A DNA stretch of 8,792 nt, taken from the NCBI GenBank assembly GCA_902783395.1, contig CACZRA010000153.1, positions 1 to 8,792 of the forward strand, in the 5' to 3' direction. Origin of the DNA: an uncultured Lachnospiraceae bacterium (GTDB lineage Bacteria; Bacillota; Clostridia; Lachnospirales; Lachnospiraceae). This document shows positions 1 through 6,678 of this stretch, piece by piece. Numbering within the stretch: position 1 is the first letter of the stretch; each line of letters starts with the position of its first letter. The notes beneath the pieces were generated by a model. That model made no database searches and had not been told where the DNA came from. It saw only the letters and a program-made list of their open reading frames with translations. Both the position numbers and the translations under genes were made by a program.

Positions 1-112
1 TATTAAGAATCGTGCCGCCGGGATATCCGAACACGGTATCCACGCCCTCTTCCTTGAGCACTTCGACGACGATCTCAGAACCGTTTAATAACATACCGAT
101 ACTATCCTCCAT
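1..112 (-). CDS. ilvB: Acetolactate synthase large subunit, N-terminal fragment (gene continues off the left edge)
   Basis: This is the first 37 codons of a thiamine-diphosphate enzyme that condenses two pyruvates, or pyruvate and 2-oxobutyrate, in the first common step of valine and isoleucine synthesis. The visible peptide begins MEDSIGMLLNGSEIVVEVLK and continues EEGVDTVFGYPGGTILN. The EGVDTVFGYPGG stretch is the hallmark N-terminus of acetolactate synthase large subunits, and its Gly-Tyr-Pro-Gly-Gly precedes the ThDP-contacting region. Two starts are possible. ATG at 112 has AGAAGGA at 119-125, 6 nt away. ATG at 94 has GGAGG at 106-110, 11 nt away, and would give the MxLxGSEIV start common in the family. 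I chose 112 for its better-spaced binding site. The gene follows ilvD by 76 nt on the same strand and is probably co-transcribed with it. It is too short for the ORF list because the window edge cuts it. Confidence 0.9.
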   Translation of the reverse strand, partial: MEDSIGMLLNGSEIVVEVLKEEGVDTVFGYPGGTILN

Positions 113-162
113 GCCGGGTCCTTCTGTCTCCTGCACCCTCTCCTGTAAAGAAAAACCTCACA

Positions 163-204
163 AATTACGAATTATTAATTGTCAATTATCAATTATCAAT
201 TTTT
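163..204. repeat. Array of six AATTNNN heptamers across the ilvD stop codon
   Basis: On the plus strand the units are AATTACG, AATTATT, AATTGTC, AATTATC, AATTATC and AATTTTT, six consecutive 7-bp units that all begin AATT. The array crosses the 3' end of ilvD: the stop (189-191) and the last codons before it, Ile-Asp-Asn, are read from the repeat. The rest lies in the ilvD-ilvB gap. The composition is far more AT-rich than its surroundings. Near-palindromic units such as AATTG-A-CAATT could form weak AT-only hairpins in RNA, but there is no GC stem with a T-run as a factor-independent terminator needs. From general knowledge, short AATTATC-type arrays occur at gene ends in various bacteria. 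Their role here is unknown. Confidence 0.75.
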
Positions 205-1856
205 AACACCGCTCCGCGGTTGCCGCTCGTCACCATTTTCTCATATCTCGCAAGATATCCCTCGGTGACCTTTGCCGGCTTCGGCTGCCATTTGGCCTTA
301 CGCGAAGCCAGTACCTCATCGGAAACATCAACATCCAGTCTGTTGGCCGGTATGTCGATCTTTATTATATCCCCTTCTTCAATGAGAGCTATCGGACCGC
401 CCACTGCCGCCTCCGGAGACACATGGCCTATGGACGCCCCCCTTGAAGCTCCCGAGAATCTTCCGTCAGTTATAAGGGCTACGGATTCGCCGAGTCCCAT
501 TCCCGCTATCGCCGATGTAGGATTGAGCATCTCCCTCATGCCGGGTCCGCCCTTGGGTCCTTCATATCTGATCACTACCACATCACCGGGCTTTATCTTC
601 CCGCCGTAGATTGCCTCTATCGCATCCTCCTCGGAATCAAACACTCTTGCCGGTCCTTCGTGTACCATCATTTCGGGAACTACCGCAGAACGCTTTACGA
701 CTCCGGTATCCGGCGCTATATTGCCCTTAAGCACCGCGATGCCTCCCTCTTTCATAAAGGGATCCTCTACAGGTCTTATTACCTCTGTATTCATATTTTT
801 TACATCGGCTATATTCTCTCCCACCGTATGTCCGGTAACGGTCATGCAGTCAAGATCCAGCAGCTTTTTCTTTGAAAGCTCGTTCATTACCGCATATACA
901 CCGCCTGCCTCGTTGAGGTCCTCCATATATGTATGTCCGGCCGGTGCCAGATGACAGAGATTCGGTGTCCGGTCAGACACCTCGTTTGCGATCTCCATAT
1001 TGAGCTCCACGCCTGCCTCATGAGCTATGGCGGGCAGATGCAGCATTGTATTGGTTGAGCAGCCGAGAGCCATGTCAACGGCAAGAGCATTCATAAAGGC
1101 TTCCCTGGTCATTATGTCCCTCGGTCTTATATTCTTTTTAAGCATATCCATGACGGCATATCCTGCCATCTTTGCCAGGCGGAGTCTCTCGGAATAAACC
1201 GCAGGGATGGTCCCGTTGCCCCTGAGCCCCATGCCTATGGCTTCAGTAAGGCAGTTCATGGAATTTGCGGTATACATTCCGGAGCATGACCCGCAGGTCG
1301 GACAGGTGTGCTCATCAAAATAGTTTAATTCCTTCTCATCTATGTTTCCGGCTTTTTTCGCTCCGACTGCCTCAAACATGGATGAAAGTGATGTCTTCTT
1401 TCCGTGTACATGCCCCGCGAGCATAGGTCCTCCCGATACGAAGACCGTAGGAACATTGACTCTGGCTGCTGCCATCAGAAGTCCGGGGACATTCTTGTCA
1501 CAGTTGGGAACCATTACAAGCGCATCAAACTGATGGGCCTTTGCCATACACTCGGTAGAATCCGCGATAAGATCTCTCGTCACAAGCGAATACTTCATCC
1601 CTATATGCCCCATCGCGATACCGTCGCAGACCGCTATCGCGGGAAATACCACAGGCATTCCGCCGGCCTCCGCGACTCCGAGCTTAACGGCTTCCACGAT
1701 CTTGTCTATGTTCATATGGCCGGGAACGATCTCATTATAAGAGCTTACGATCCCCACCATGGGCTTCTTCATTTCATCCTTTGTAAATCCGAGGGCATTA
1801 AAAAGACTCCTGTGCGGTGCGTGTTCATCTCCGAGTTTCACATTATCACTAAGCAT
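189..1856 (-). CDS. ilvD: Dihydroxy-acid dehydratase
   Basis: The enzyme dehydrates 2,3-dihydroxy-isovalerate and 2,3-dihydroxy-3-methylvalerate to the 2-oxo acids, the third step of valine and isoleucine synthesis, in the cytoplasm with an iron-sulfur cluster and Mg2+. The 555 residues match the usual family length. Family motifs in order are NEIVPGHMNID (41-51), DGIAMGHIGMKYSL (78-91), NCDKNVPG (118-125, with cluster Cys119 and the metal-site Lys121), SGGPM (141-145), CPTCGSCSGMYTANSMNCL (185-203), and near the C-terminus TSAIAGMGLGES and DGRFSGASRGASIGHVSPEA. The VPGH segment lacks the extra cysteine of [2Fe-2S] relatives and resembles the E. coli oxygen-labile type, which fits an anaerobe (inference). 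The ATG is preceded by AGGAGG at 1864-1869, 7 nt away, which overlaps the leuB stop; the gap to leuB is 11 nt, so the two are probably translationally linked. The final Ile-Asp-Asn and stop come from the heptamer array. Confidence 0.97.
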   Translation of the reverse strand: MLSDNVKLGDEHAPHRSLFNALGFTKDEMKKPMVGIVSSYNEIVPGHMNIDKIVEAVKLGVAEAGGMPVVFPAIAVCDGIAMGHIGMKYSLVTRDLIADSTECMAKAHQFDALVMVPNCDKNVPGLLMAAARVNVPTVFVSGGPMLAGHVHGKKTSLSSMFEAVGAKKAGNIDEKELNYFDEHTCPTCGSCSGMYTANSMNCLTEAIGMGLRGNGTIPAVYSERLRLAKMAGYAVMDMLKKNIRPRDIMTREAFMNALAVDMALGCSTNTMLHLPAIAHEAGVELNMEIANEVSDRTPNLCHLAPAGHTYMEDLNEAGGVYAVMNELSKKKLLDLDCMTVTGHTVGENIADVKNMNTEVIRPVEDPFMKEGGIAVLKGNIAPDTGVVKRSAVVPEMMVHEGPARVFDSEEDAIEAIYGGKIKPGDVVVIRYEGPKGGPGMREMLNPTSAIAGMGLGESVALITDGRFSGASRGASIGHVSPEAAVGGPIALIEEGDIIKIDIPANRLDVDVSDEVLASRKAKWQPKPAKVTEGYLARYEKMVTSGNRGAVLKIDN

Positions 1857-1863
1857 ATCAGTT

Positions 1864-1869
1864 CCTCCT
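1864..1869 (-). promoter_or_regulatory. Ribosome binding site of ilvD overlapping the leuB stop
   Basis: A perfect AGGAGG sits 7 nt before the ilvD ATG. Its first two bases are the last two of the leuB TAG stop (1868-1870). A ribosome ending leuB would cover this site, which suggests coupled translation of the two genes. Confidence 0.8.
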
Positions 1870-2959
1870 AAATTACCCTTTCACAGATAAGGTCTCCCAT
1901 TTCGTCAGTTTTCACTTTGGTACATCCTTCAGAATAAATATCCCCTGTCCTGTAACCGTCCCTAAGCACCTGCTTTACGGCCGCATCAACCGTATCGGCG
2001 GCCTCATCCTGATCCAGGCTGAATCTCAGCATCATCGAAGCGGAAAGGATCGTTGCAATGGGATTGGCGATATTCTTTCCCGCGATATCGGGCGCAGACC
2101 CTCCCGAAGGTTCATAAAGCCCGAAGCTTGTATCGTTAAGTGAAGCGCTCGGAAGCATCCCTATGGAGCCCGTGATCATAGCCGCCTCATCGGACAGGAT
2201 GTCACCGAACATATTCTCGGTAAGCAGTACGTCAAACTGCGCGGGATCCTTTACTATCTGCATGGCGGCATTATCAACGAGCATCGTATCATACTCCACA
2301 TCGGGATAGCCCGCCGCCACGCTTTCGGTTATCTTTCTCCAGAGCCTTGATGAATCAAGTACATTTGCCTTATCTACCAGAGTGACCTTTTTCCTTCTCT
2401 TCAAAGCGATATCAAAGGCTTTATGTGCCGCGCGTCTTATCTCAAACTCGTTATATGACAGAGTATCGACCGCGGTTTCCATACCGTGGGAATTCTTGGT
2501 ATATCTCTCGCCGAAATACAGCCCTCCCGTCAGCTCACGTACGATCATCATGTCAAAGCCCTTATCCGCAGTTAAAGCACATAAGGGACAGGCGGATTTA
2601 AGCTCGTCATAAAGCACCGACGGCCTCAGATTCGCGAAAAGATTGAGCTCCTTTCTTATACCCAGCAGCCCGGCCTCGGGTCTTTTCGAGGGCTCAAGCC
2701 TGTACCAGGGAGAGGTCTTTGCATCACCGCCGATAGACCCCATCAATACCGCATCCGAAGCTTTTGCGGCCTCAACCGCCTCCTCCGTCAGGGGTACTCC
2801 GTATTTATCTATGGAGCAGCCTCCCATATCTATGTCTGTATACTCCAGTGAAAAACCGTACTTTCCGGAAACAGCATCAAGAACCTTGACAGCTTCATTG
2901 ACTATCTCGGGTCCTATCCCGTCTCCTCTTATCACTCCGATCTTATAAGTCTTACTCAT
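1868..2959 (-). CDS. leuB: 3-isopropylmalate dehydrogenase
   Basis: The enzyme oxidises and decarboxylates 3-isopropylmalate to 2-oxoisocaproate with NAD+, the third leucine-specific step. At 363 residues it has normal length. It opens KIGVIRGDGIGPEIV, typical of beta-decarboxylating dehydrogenases. Substrate and metal residues are visible: Arg102 in LLGIRKELN, Arg112 in NLRPS, Arg141 and Tyr148 in RELTGGLYFG, Lys197 in VDKANVL, Asp229 in LVDNAAMQ, and Asp253 and Asp257 in NMFGDILSDEAA. The NAD loop reads EPSGGSAPDIAGKNIANP (283-300), a variant of the commoner EPVHGSAPD form. LDSSRLWR after Lys197 and the RELTGG loop point to LeuB rather than isocitrate or tartrate dehydrogenase. The ATG has AAGGA at 2962-2966 close upstream. 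It starts 14 nt after yajC and precedes ilvD by 11 nt. leuA and leuCD are not in the window. Confidence 0.96.
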   Translation of the reverse strand: MSKTYKIGVIRGDGIGPEIVNEAVKVLDAVSGKYGFSLEYTDIDMGGCSIDKYGVPLTEEAVEAAKASDAVLMGSIGGDAKTSPWYRLEPSKRPEAGLLGIRKELNLFANLRPSVLYDELKSACPLCALTADKGFDMMIVRELTGGLYFGERYTKNSHGMETAVDTLSYNEFEIRRAAHKAFDIALKRRKKVTLVDKANVLDSSRLWRKITESVAAGYPDVEYDTMLVDNAAMQIVKDPAQFDVLLTENMFGDILSDEAAMITGSIGMLPSASLNDTSFGLYEPSGGSAPDIAGKNIANPIATILSASMMLRFSLDQDEAADTVDAAVKQVLRDGYRTGDIYSEGCTKVKTDEMGDLICERVI

Positions 2960-2973
2960 AATCCTTCCCTGTA

Positions 2974-3315
2974 TCAGTTCTTCTTTTTATCGGTTGTCTC
3001 CGAAGTTTCCTCGGGCTTTTCTATCTGTGCGATAGCCTCCTTCTTCATGGGGATGCGGCAGTTCTTATTTCCGAATTCCACTATGACCGTATCCTCCTCG
3101 ACATCAACGACTATTCCGTAAAAGCCTCCCGTCGTGCATACGCTGTCCCCTACCTCAAGAGAAGAAAGCATATCCTTTATCCTGCTCTGCTCCTTTCTCT
3201 GGGGTCTTATCATGATAAAATAAAGAAAAGCTACTATTGCTACTATATAAAGAACGGTTATGACCGTTCCGCCGGTAGCAGAACCGGTAAGCGCACTTGC
3301 AAGCATAATTCCCAT
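2974..3315 (-). CDS. yajC: Sec translocase accessory subunit YajC
   Basis: YajC is a small inner-membrane protein that joins SecDF and SecYEG during protein export. This one has 113 residues, a usual length. A short Gly/Thr-rich N-terminus leads into one membrane segment (about 17-36, VITVLYIVAIVAFLYFIMI). The family signature RPQRKEQ follows (37-43), then a soluble domain with LEVGDSVCTTGGFYGIV and a Lys/Glu-rich tail. The ATG at 3315 is preceded by GGAGGTGA (3326-3333), 10 nt away. It is the first gene after a good promoter at 3366-3395. yajC more often lies beside tgt, secD and secF; here its downstream neighbours are amino acid biosynthesis genes, only 14 nt away from leuB. Confidence 0.93.
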   Translation of the reverse strand: MGIMLASALTGSATGGTVITVLYIVAIVAFLYFIMIRPQRKEQSRIKDMLSSLEVGDSVCTTGGFYGIVVDVEEDTVIVEFGNKNCRIPMKKEAIAQIEKPEETSETTDKKKN

Positions 3316-3365
3316 GTTATTGACTTCACCTCCGTTTTATCCTTAATTTTTCGACACTGTTCCCG

Positions 3366-3395
3366 ATTATATCACAAACAGCAGCAGACACACAA
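3366..3395 (-). promoter_or_regulatory. Predicted sigma-70/sigma-A type promoter for yajC-leuB-ilvD-ilvB
   Basis: On the minus strand an extended -10 element TGATATAAT (TATAAT at 3366-3371, TG at 3373-3374) lies 18 nt downstream of a weak -35 candidate TTGTGT (3390-3395, three of six consensus bases). The perfect extended -10 offsets the poor -35. Transcription would start near 3358-3360, giving a leader of about 43 nt before the yajC ATG. That is too short for a T-box or a peptide attenuator. The site lies in the 122-base gap 3316-3437, the only sizeable gap between genes in the window. No clear operator palindrome was seen in it. Confidence 0.65.
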
Positions 3396-3418
3396 TCAGT
3401 TTGTTAGAGTAAACGAAA

Positions 3419-3444
3419 TCGGTTTTACTTATCGGTTTTACTTA
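3419..3444. repeat. 13-bp perfect tandem duplication at the feoB stop
   Basis: The 13-mer TCGGTTTTACTTA occurs twice in a row on the plus strand (3419-3431 and 3432-3444). The second copy contains the last feoB codon AAG and its TAA stop (3438-3440). The first copy is downstream, in the gap before the yajC promoter. Because the stop is inside the copy nearest the gene, the duplication does not change FeoB. It looks like a replication-slippage event, or a pair of short binding sites. Confidence 0.7.
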
Positions 3445-5771
3445 AATATATGATAAACGATAAAGGAAGCCAGCCAGGCTATAACGCACTGCCAGACTAT
3501 AACGAAAGCAGCCCATTTTTTCCCGAGCTCAGCTTTTACTGAAGTGACCGCTGCCACACAGGGCGCATATAACAGGGTGAATACAAGAAGTGACGCGGCC
3601 GTGACACCTGACAGGGCGGCTGCGGTCCCGCCCTCATCCGCGAAAAGCATCTCAAGCATGGAAACCACGCTTTCCTTTGCCATGAAACCGGAAATAAGGG
3701 AGGTGCATATCCTCCAGTCGCCGAGTCCCACAGGCTTCATCAGCGGAACAAAGCATCCCGCCAGGGCAGCCATAATGCTCTGTTCTGAATCAGTTATATA
3801 ATTAAGTCTCAGATCAAAGCTTTTTAAGAACCATACGGCTATAGTCGCTATGAATATGACGGAAAAGGCTCTGTGAATGAAATCCTTGGCCTTCTCCCAT
3901 AAAAGCAGTCCCACATTTTTTATCCCCGGCATCCTGTAATTCGGAAGCTCCATTACAAAAGGAACCGCCTCTCCTTTGAATATGGTATGCTTGTATATGA
4001 GCGCTGCAAATATGGCAAGGACAACGCCAAGGAAATACAGTCCCGTAATGATGAGACCGCCCTTCCCGGGAAAGAACGCGCTCACGAAAAAGACGTATAT
4101 CGGCACCTTTGCGGAACAGCTCATAAAGGGCGTAAGCAGTATCGTCATCTTTCTGTCCCTCTCACTGGGAAGGGTCCTTGTGGACATCACGGCGGGAACG
4201 GTACATCCGAAGCCTATCAGCATGGGGACTATGCTCCTTCCCGAAAGGCCTATTTTTCTCAGAAGCTTATCCATAAAGAATGCAACCCTTGCTATGTAAC
4301 CGCTGTCCTCCAGGATCGAAAGAAAGAAAAACAGTGTCACTATGACAGGGAGAAAACTCAGCACGCTTCCTACCCCTTCAAAGATACCGTCAAGGATCAG
4401 ACTACTTAATACTTCACTTACCTGCATCGCTTCCAGTGAGGATGCGGCAGCGCCCTTCATGGAATTTATAAGAGCCTCAAGTATCCTGCGGAAAAACTCT
4501 CCTATCACATTAAAGGTAAGAAAGAACACAGCACCCATTATCAGGATAAAAAACGGGATAGCCGTAAATCTCCCTGAAAGCACCCTGTCTATCCTCTGGC
4601 TTCTTGCATGCTCCCTGCTCTCTTTCGGTTTTGTGACAGAAAGCCGGCATACCCTTTCTATATAGGCAAAACGCATATCCGCTATGGCGGCACTCCGGTC
4701 AAGGCCTCTCTCCTTTTCCATCTGGAGGACTATATGCTCAAGCGTCTCCCTCTCGTTCTGATCCAGACCGAGCTTTTCGATTATCTGCTCATCACCTTCT
4801 ATGACCTTGGCCGCGGCAAATCTTAGAGGTATCCCTGCCAGTACGGCATGATCCTCGATAAGATGCATCGCGGCGTGGAGACATCTGTGCACGGCTCCTC
4901 CGTAATCGTCTCCGCAGCAGAAATCCTGTCTTGTAGGCTTCTCCTGATAGTAGGCTATATGGATCGCATGCTTTACCAGCTCATCAACGCCTTCGTTCTT
5001 TGCAGCACTTATCGGTACTACCGGTACCCCCAGAAGCGATTCCATCTCATTGATATCCACCGCGCCGCTGTTTGCGGTCATCTCATCCATCATGTTAAGG
5101 GCTATGACCATCGGGATATCAAGCTCAATAAGCTGCATCGAAAGATAAAGGTTCCGCTCTATATTCGTGGCATCAACTATATTGATCAGTGCAAGGGGTT
5201 TTTCTTCAAGAACGAAATTTCTTGATACAAGCTCCTCACTGCTGTACGGGGACATGGAGTAGATACCGGGAAGATCCGTGACTCTGGTATTCCTGTTATT
5301 ACGGATAGGACCGTCCTTCCTGTCAACCGTGACTCCGGGGAAATTACCCACATGCTGGTTGGAGCCCGTGAGCTGGTTGAAGAGAGTGGTCTTTCCGCTG
5401 TTCTGGTTGCCGACCAGTGCAAATGTAAGAAGTGTCCCGTCAGACAGAGGTTTCTCATCCTTTTTGGAATGATACCGTCCCTCCTCTCCGAATCCCGGAT
5501 GCTCCTTCCTGCTCCTTCCCTTCTTTATATCAGGCAGGGCCATGGCATCAGTCTCGGCAATCTCTATCTTCTCCGCGTCATCAAGACGTAATGTCAGCTC
5601 ATAGCCATGTATCATAAGCTCCATCGGATCCCCCATGGGAGCGAATCTTATGATCTTTACTTTGGCTCCGGGTATGACTCCCATATCGAGGAAGTGCTGT
5701 CTTAATGCTCCCTCGCCTCCCACGGTCTTTATCACCGCGCTCTTTCCTATTTCCAGTTCCTTAAGTGTCAT
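3438..5771 (-). CDS. feoB: Ferrous iron transporter, FeoA-FeoB fusion
   Basis: This protein imports Fe2+ across the cytoplasmic membrane using a G-protein-controlled channel. Its 777 residues combine two normally separate proteins. Residues 1-73 are an SH3-like FeoA domain (MTLKELEIGKSAVIKTVGG, then LRQHFLDMGVIPGAKVKI). A charged linker (about 74-113) leads to the FeoB G domain: G1 GNQNSGKT (121-128), G2 Thr148 in PGVTVD, G3 DLPG (166-169), G4 NMMD (226-229) and G5 SAA (255-257). A helical regulatory domain follows, with EDHAVLAGIPLRFAAAKVIEGD. The membrane core (about 400-777) carries the two Gate-type segments: FLPVIVTLFFFLSILEDSGYIAR with GFGCTVPAVMSTRTL and MSCSAKVPIY, and later GFMAKESVVS and LLYAPCVAA. 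Conserved core cysteines are present. The ATG shares bases with the stop of the upstream MOSC/MogA gene (5768-5771), with AGAGGTGA at 5781-5788. No FeoC follows. Iron is the expected substrate; the Moco-operon setting leaves a related metal conceivable. Confidence 0.95.
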   Translation of the reverse strand: MTLKELEIGKSAVIKTVGGEGALRQHFLDMGVIPGAKVKIIRFAPMGDPMELMIHGYELTLRLDDAEKIEIAETDAMALPDIKKGRSRKEHPGFGEEGRYHSKKDEKPLSDGTLLTFALVGNQNSGKTTLFNQLTGSNQHVGNFPGVTVDRKDGPIRNNRNTRVTDLPGIYSMSPYSSEELVSRNFVLEEKPLALINIVDATNIERNLYLSMQLIELDIPMVIALNMMDEMTANSGAVDINEMESLLGVPVVPISAAKNEGVDELVKHAIHIAYYQEKPTRQDFCCGDDYGGAVHRCLHAAMHLIEDHAVLAGIPLRFAAAKVIEGDEQIIEKLGLDQNERETLEHIVLQMEKERGLDRSAAIADMRFAYIERVCRLSVTKPKESREHARSQRIDRVLSGRFTAIPFFILIMGAVFFLTFNVIGEFFRRILEALINSMKGAAASSLEAMQVSEVLSSLILDGIFEGVGSVLSFLPVIVTLFFFLSILEDSGYIARVAFFMDKLLRKIGLSGRSIVPMLIGFGCTVPAVMSTRTLPSERDRKMTILLTPFMSCSAKVPIYVFFVSAFFPGKGGLIITGLYFLGVVLAIFAALIYKHTIFKGEAVPFVMELPNYRMPGIKNVGLLLWEKAKDFIHRAFSVIFIATIAVWFLKSFDLRLNYITDSEQSIMAALAGCFVPLMKPVGLGDWRICTSLISGFMAKESVVSMLEMLFADEGGTAAALSGVTAASLLVFTLLYAPCVAAVTSVKAELGKKWAAFVIVWQCVIAWLASFIVYHIFK

Positions 5772-6676
5772 CCGTCAGCTTCACCTCTGAGTATCAGTAT
5801 ACCATGAGAAAGCTCCTCAAGCAGAAAATCCATACATTCTTTTACGGCCTTTGGACTTCCGGGAAGATTGATGATAAGTGTCCTTCCTCTTATCACACTT
5901 GCAGCCCGGCTCAGCATGGCTCTCTTTGTGATCCCCATGCTGTATGCCCTCACTGCCTCGGCTATACCGGGGACAGTCCTCTCAGCGGCTCTCACCGTTG
6001 CTTCGGGCATACGGTCCCTTACGGAAAGCCCGGTCCCCCCCGTCGTAAACACCACATCCGGTCTTATCTCATCGGCAAGCCTCACAAGCTCCCCGTATAT
6101 CCTGTCCTCATCATCCGGGAGAAGTACCTGTTCCTTTACCAGATAGCCTTTTGCTTCTGCCAGCTCCTTTATCAGCGGACCGCTCTTATCCTCCCTCTCT
6201 CCGTTATATGATCTGTCGCTTGCCGTCAGCACGGCAGCGGTAAAGGGTCTTATTATCTCATCCCCGGTATTTACGGTCCCTCCGCGGACCACCCTTGCAA
6301 ATACTCCTTCCCTTGGCATTATGCATTCTCCGGTACGCTTTGATATCTCACATCCCGTATGGCAGGTTTTTCCTATCTGGGTGAGCTCAAGGATTATATC
6401 TCCCGTGTAAAAAACCGTACCGACGGGAAGCCTCGCAAGATCAAAGCCCGATACCAGCAGATTTTCTCCGAATACACCGGGTTTTATATCTGTCTCACCG
6501 CCTGTCCTTCTCCTGAACTCTTCGACCTTTTCGTATGAAAGGAGGCTCACCTGTCTTTCACTGCCTGCGTGGGCATCATTTTCAAGACCAAAATCTTCTA
6601 TGATATTACACCGTCCGATATCCCTCTTTACCGTTCCCTTTTTTTCACTTATGCATACGGCTTCTATCCTGCCCAT
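5768..6676 (-). CDS. MOSC domain and MogA/MoaB-like molybdopterin-binding domain fusion protein
   Basis: This 302-residue protein joins two molybdenum cofactor domains. Residues 1-142 are a YiiM-like MOSC domain: GENLLVSGFDLARLPVG (70-86), then GKTCHTGCEISKRTGECIMP with Cys105, Cys109 and Cys118, and RGGTVNTGDEI. MOSC proteins bind Moco or transfer sulfur. Residues 145-295 are a MoCF domain of the MogA/MoaB kind: AVLTASDRSYNGEREDKSG, TTGGTGLSVRDRMPEAT (211-227), and RGRTLIINLPGSPKAV (264-278). Such domains bind molybdopterin and, in MogA, adenylate it before metal insertion. Three ATGs in a row (6682, 6679, 6676) follow AGGAGG at 6683-6688. I chose the third because it lies 6 nt from that site and gives the family-like start MGRIEAV. 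It overlaps or abuts the moaA stop and overlaps the feoB start by 4 nt. The order of activities in vivo is inference. Confidence 0.9.
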   Translation of the reverse strand: MGRIEAVCISEKKGTVKRDIGRCNIIEDFGLENDAHAGSERQVSLLSYEKVEEFRRRTGGETDIKPGVFGENLLVSGFDLARLPVGTVFYTGDIILELTQIGKTCHTGCEISKRTGECIMPREGVFARVVRGGTVNTGDEIIRPFTAAVLTASDRSYNGEREDKSGPLIKELAEAKGYLVKEQVLLPDDEDRIYGELVRLADEIRPDVVFTTGGTGLSVRDRMPEATVRAAERTVPGIAEAVRAYSMGITKRAMLSRAASVIRGRTLIINLPGSPKAVKECMDFLLEELSHGILILRGEADG

Positions 6677-6678
6677 CA

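Noticed and set aside
163..204. Heptamer array as a CRISPR or an intrinsic terminator
   Set aside because: The units are 7 bp with no spacers, and no cas genes are near. There is no GC-rich stem or following T-run.
1404..1871. 155-codon plus-strand ORF opposite ilvD
   Set aside because: It lies entirely antisense to the conserved ilvD motifs, has an arbitrary His/Arg-rich composition, and shows no recognisable domain. It is a shadow frame.
3316..3365. T-box or attenuator leader for the branched-chain operon
   Set aside because: The predicted leader is only about 43 nt, with no stem I, no specifier loop and no T-box sequence.
3413..3432. Possible hairpin GTAAAAC/GTTTAC as a feoB terminator
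   Set aside because: The stem is about 6 AT-rich pairs with a bulge and is not followed by a T-run on the minus strand. It is too weak to call.
5765..6211. 148-codon plus-strand ORF opposite the MogA-like domain
   Set aside because: It is antisense to the conserved TTGGTG and LPGSP regions. Its Cys/His-rich look comes from complementing Gly/Ala codons, not from a real zinc protein.
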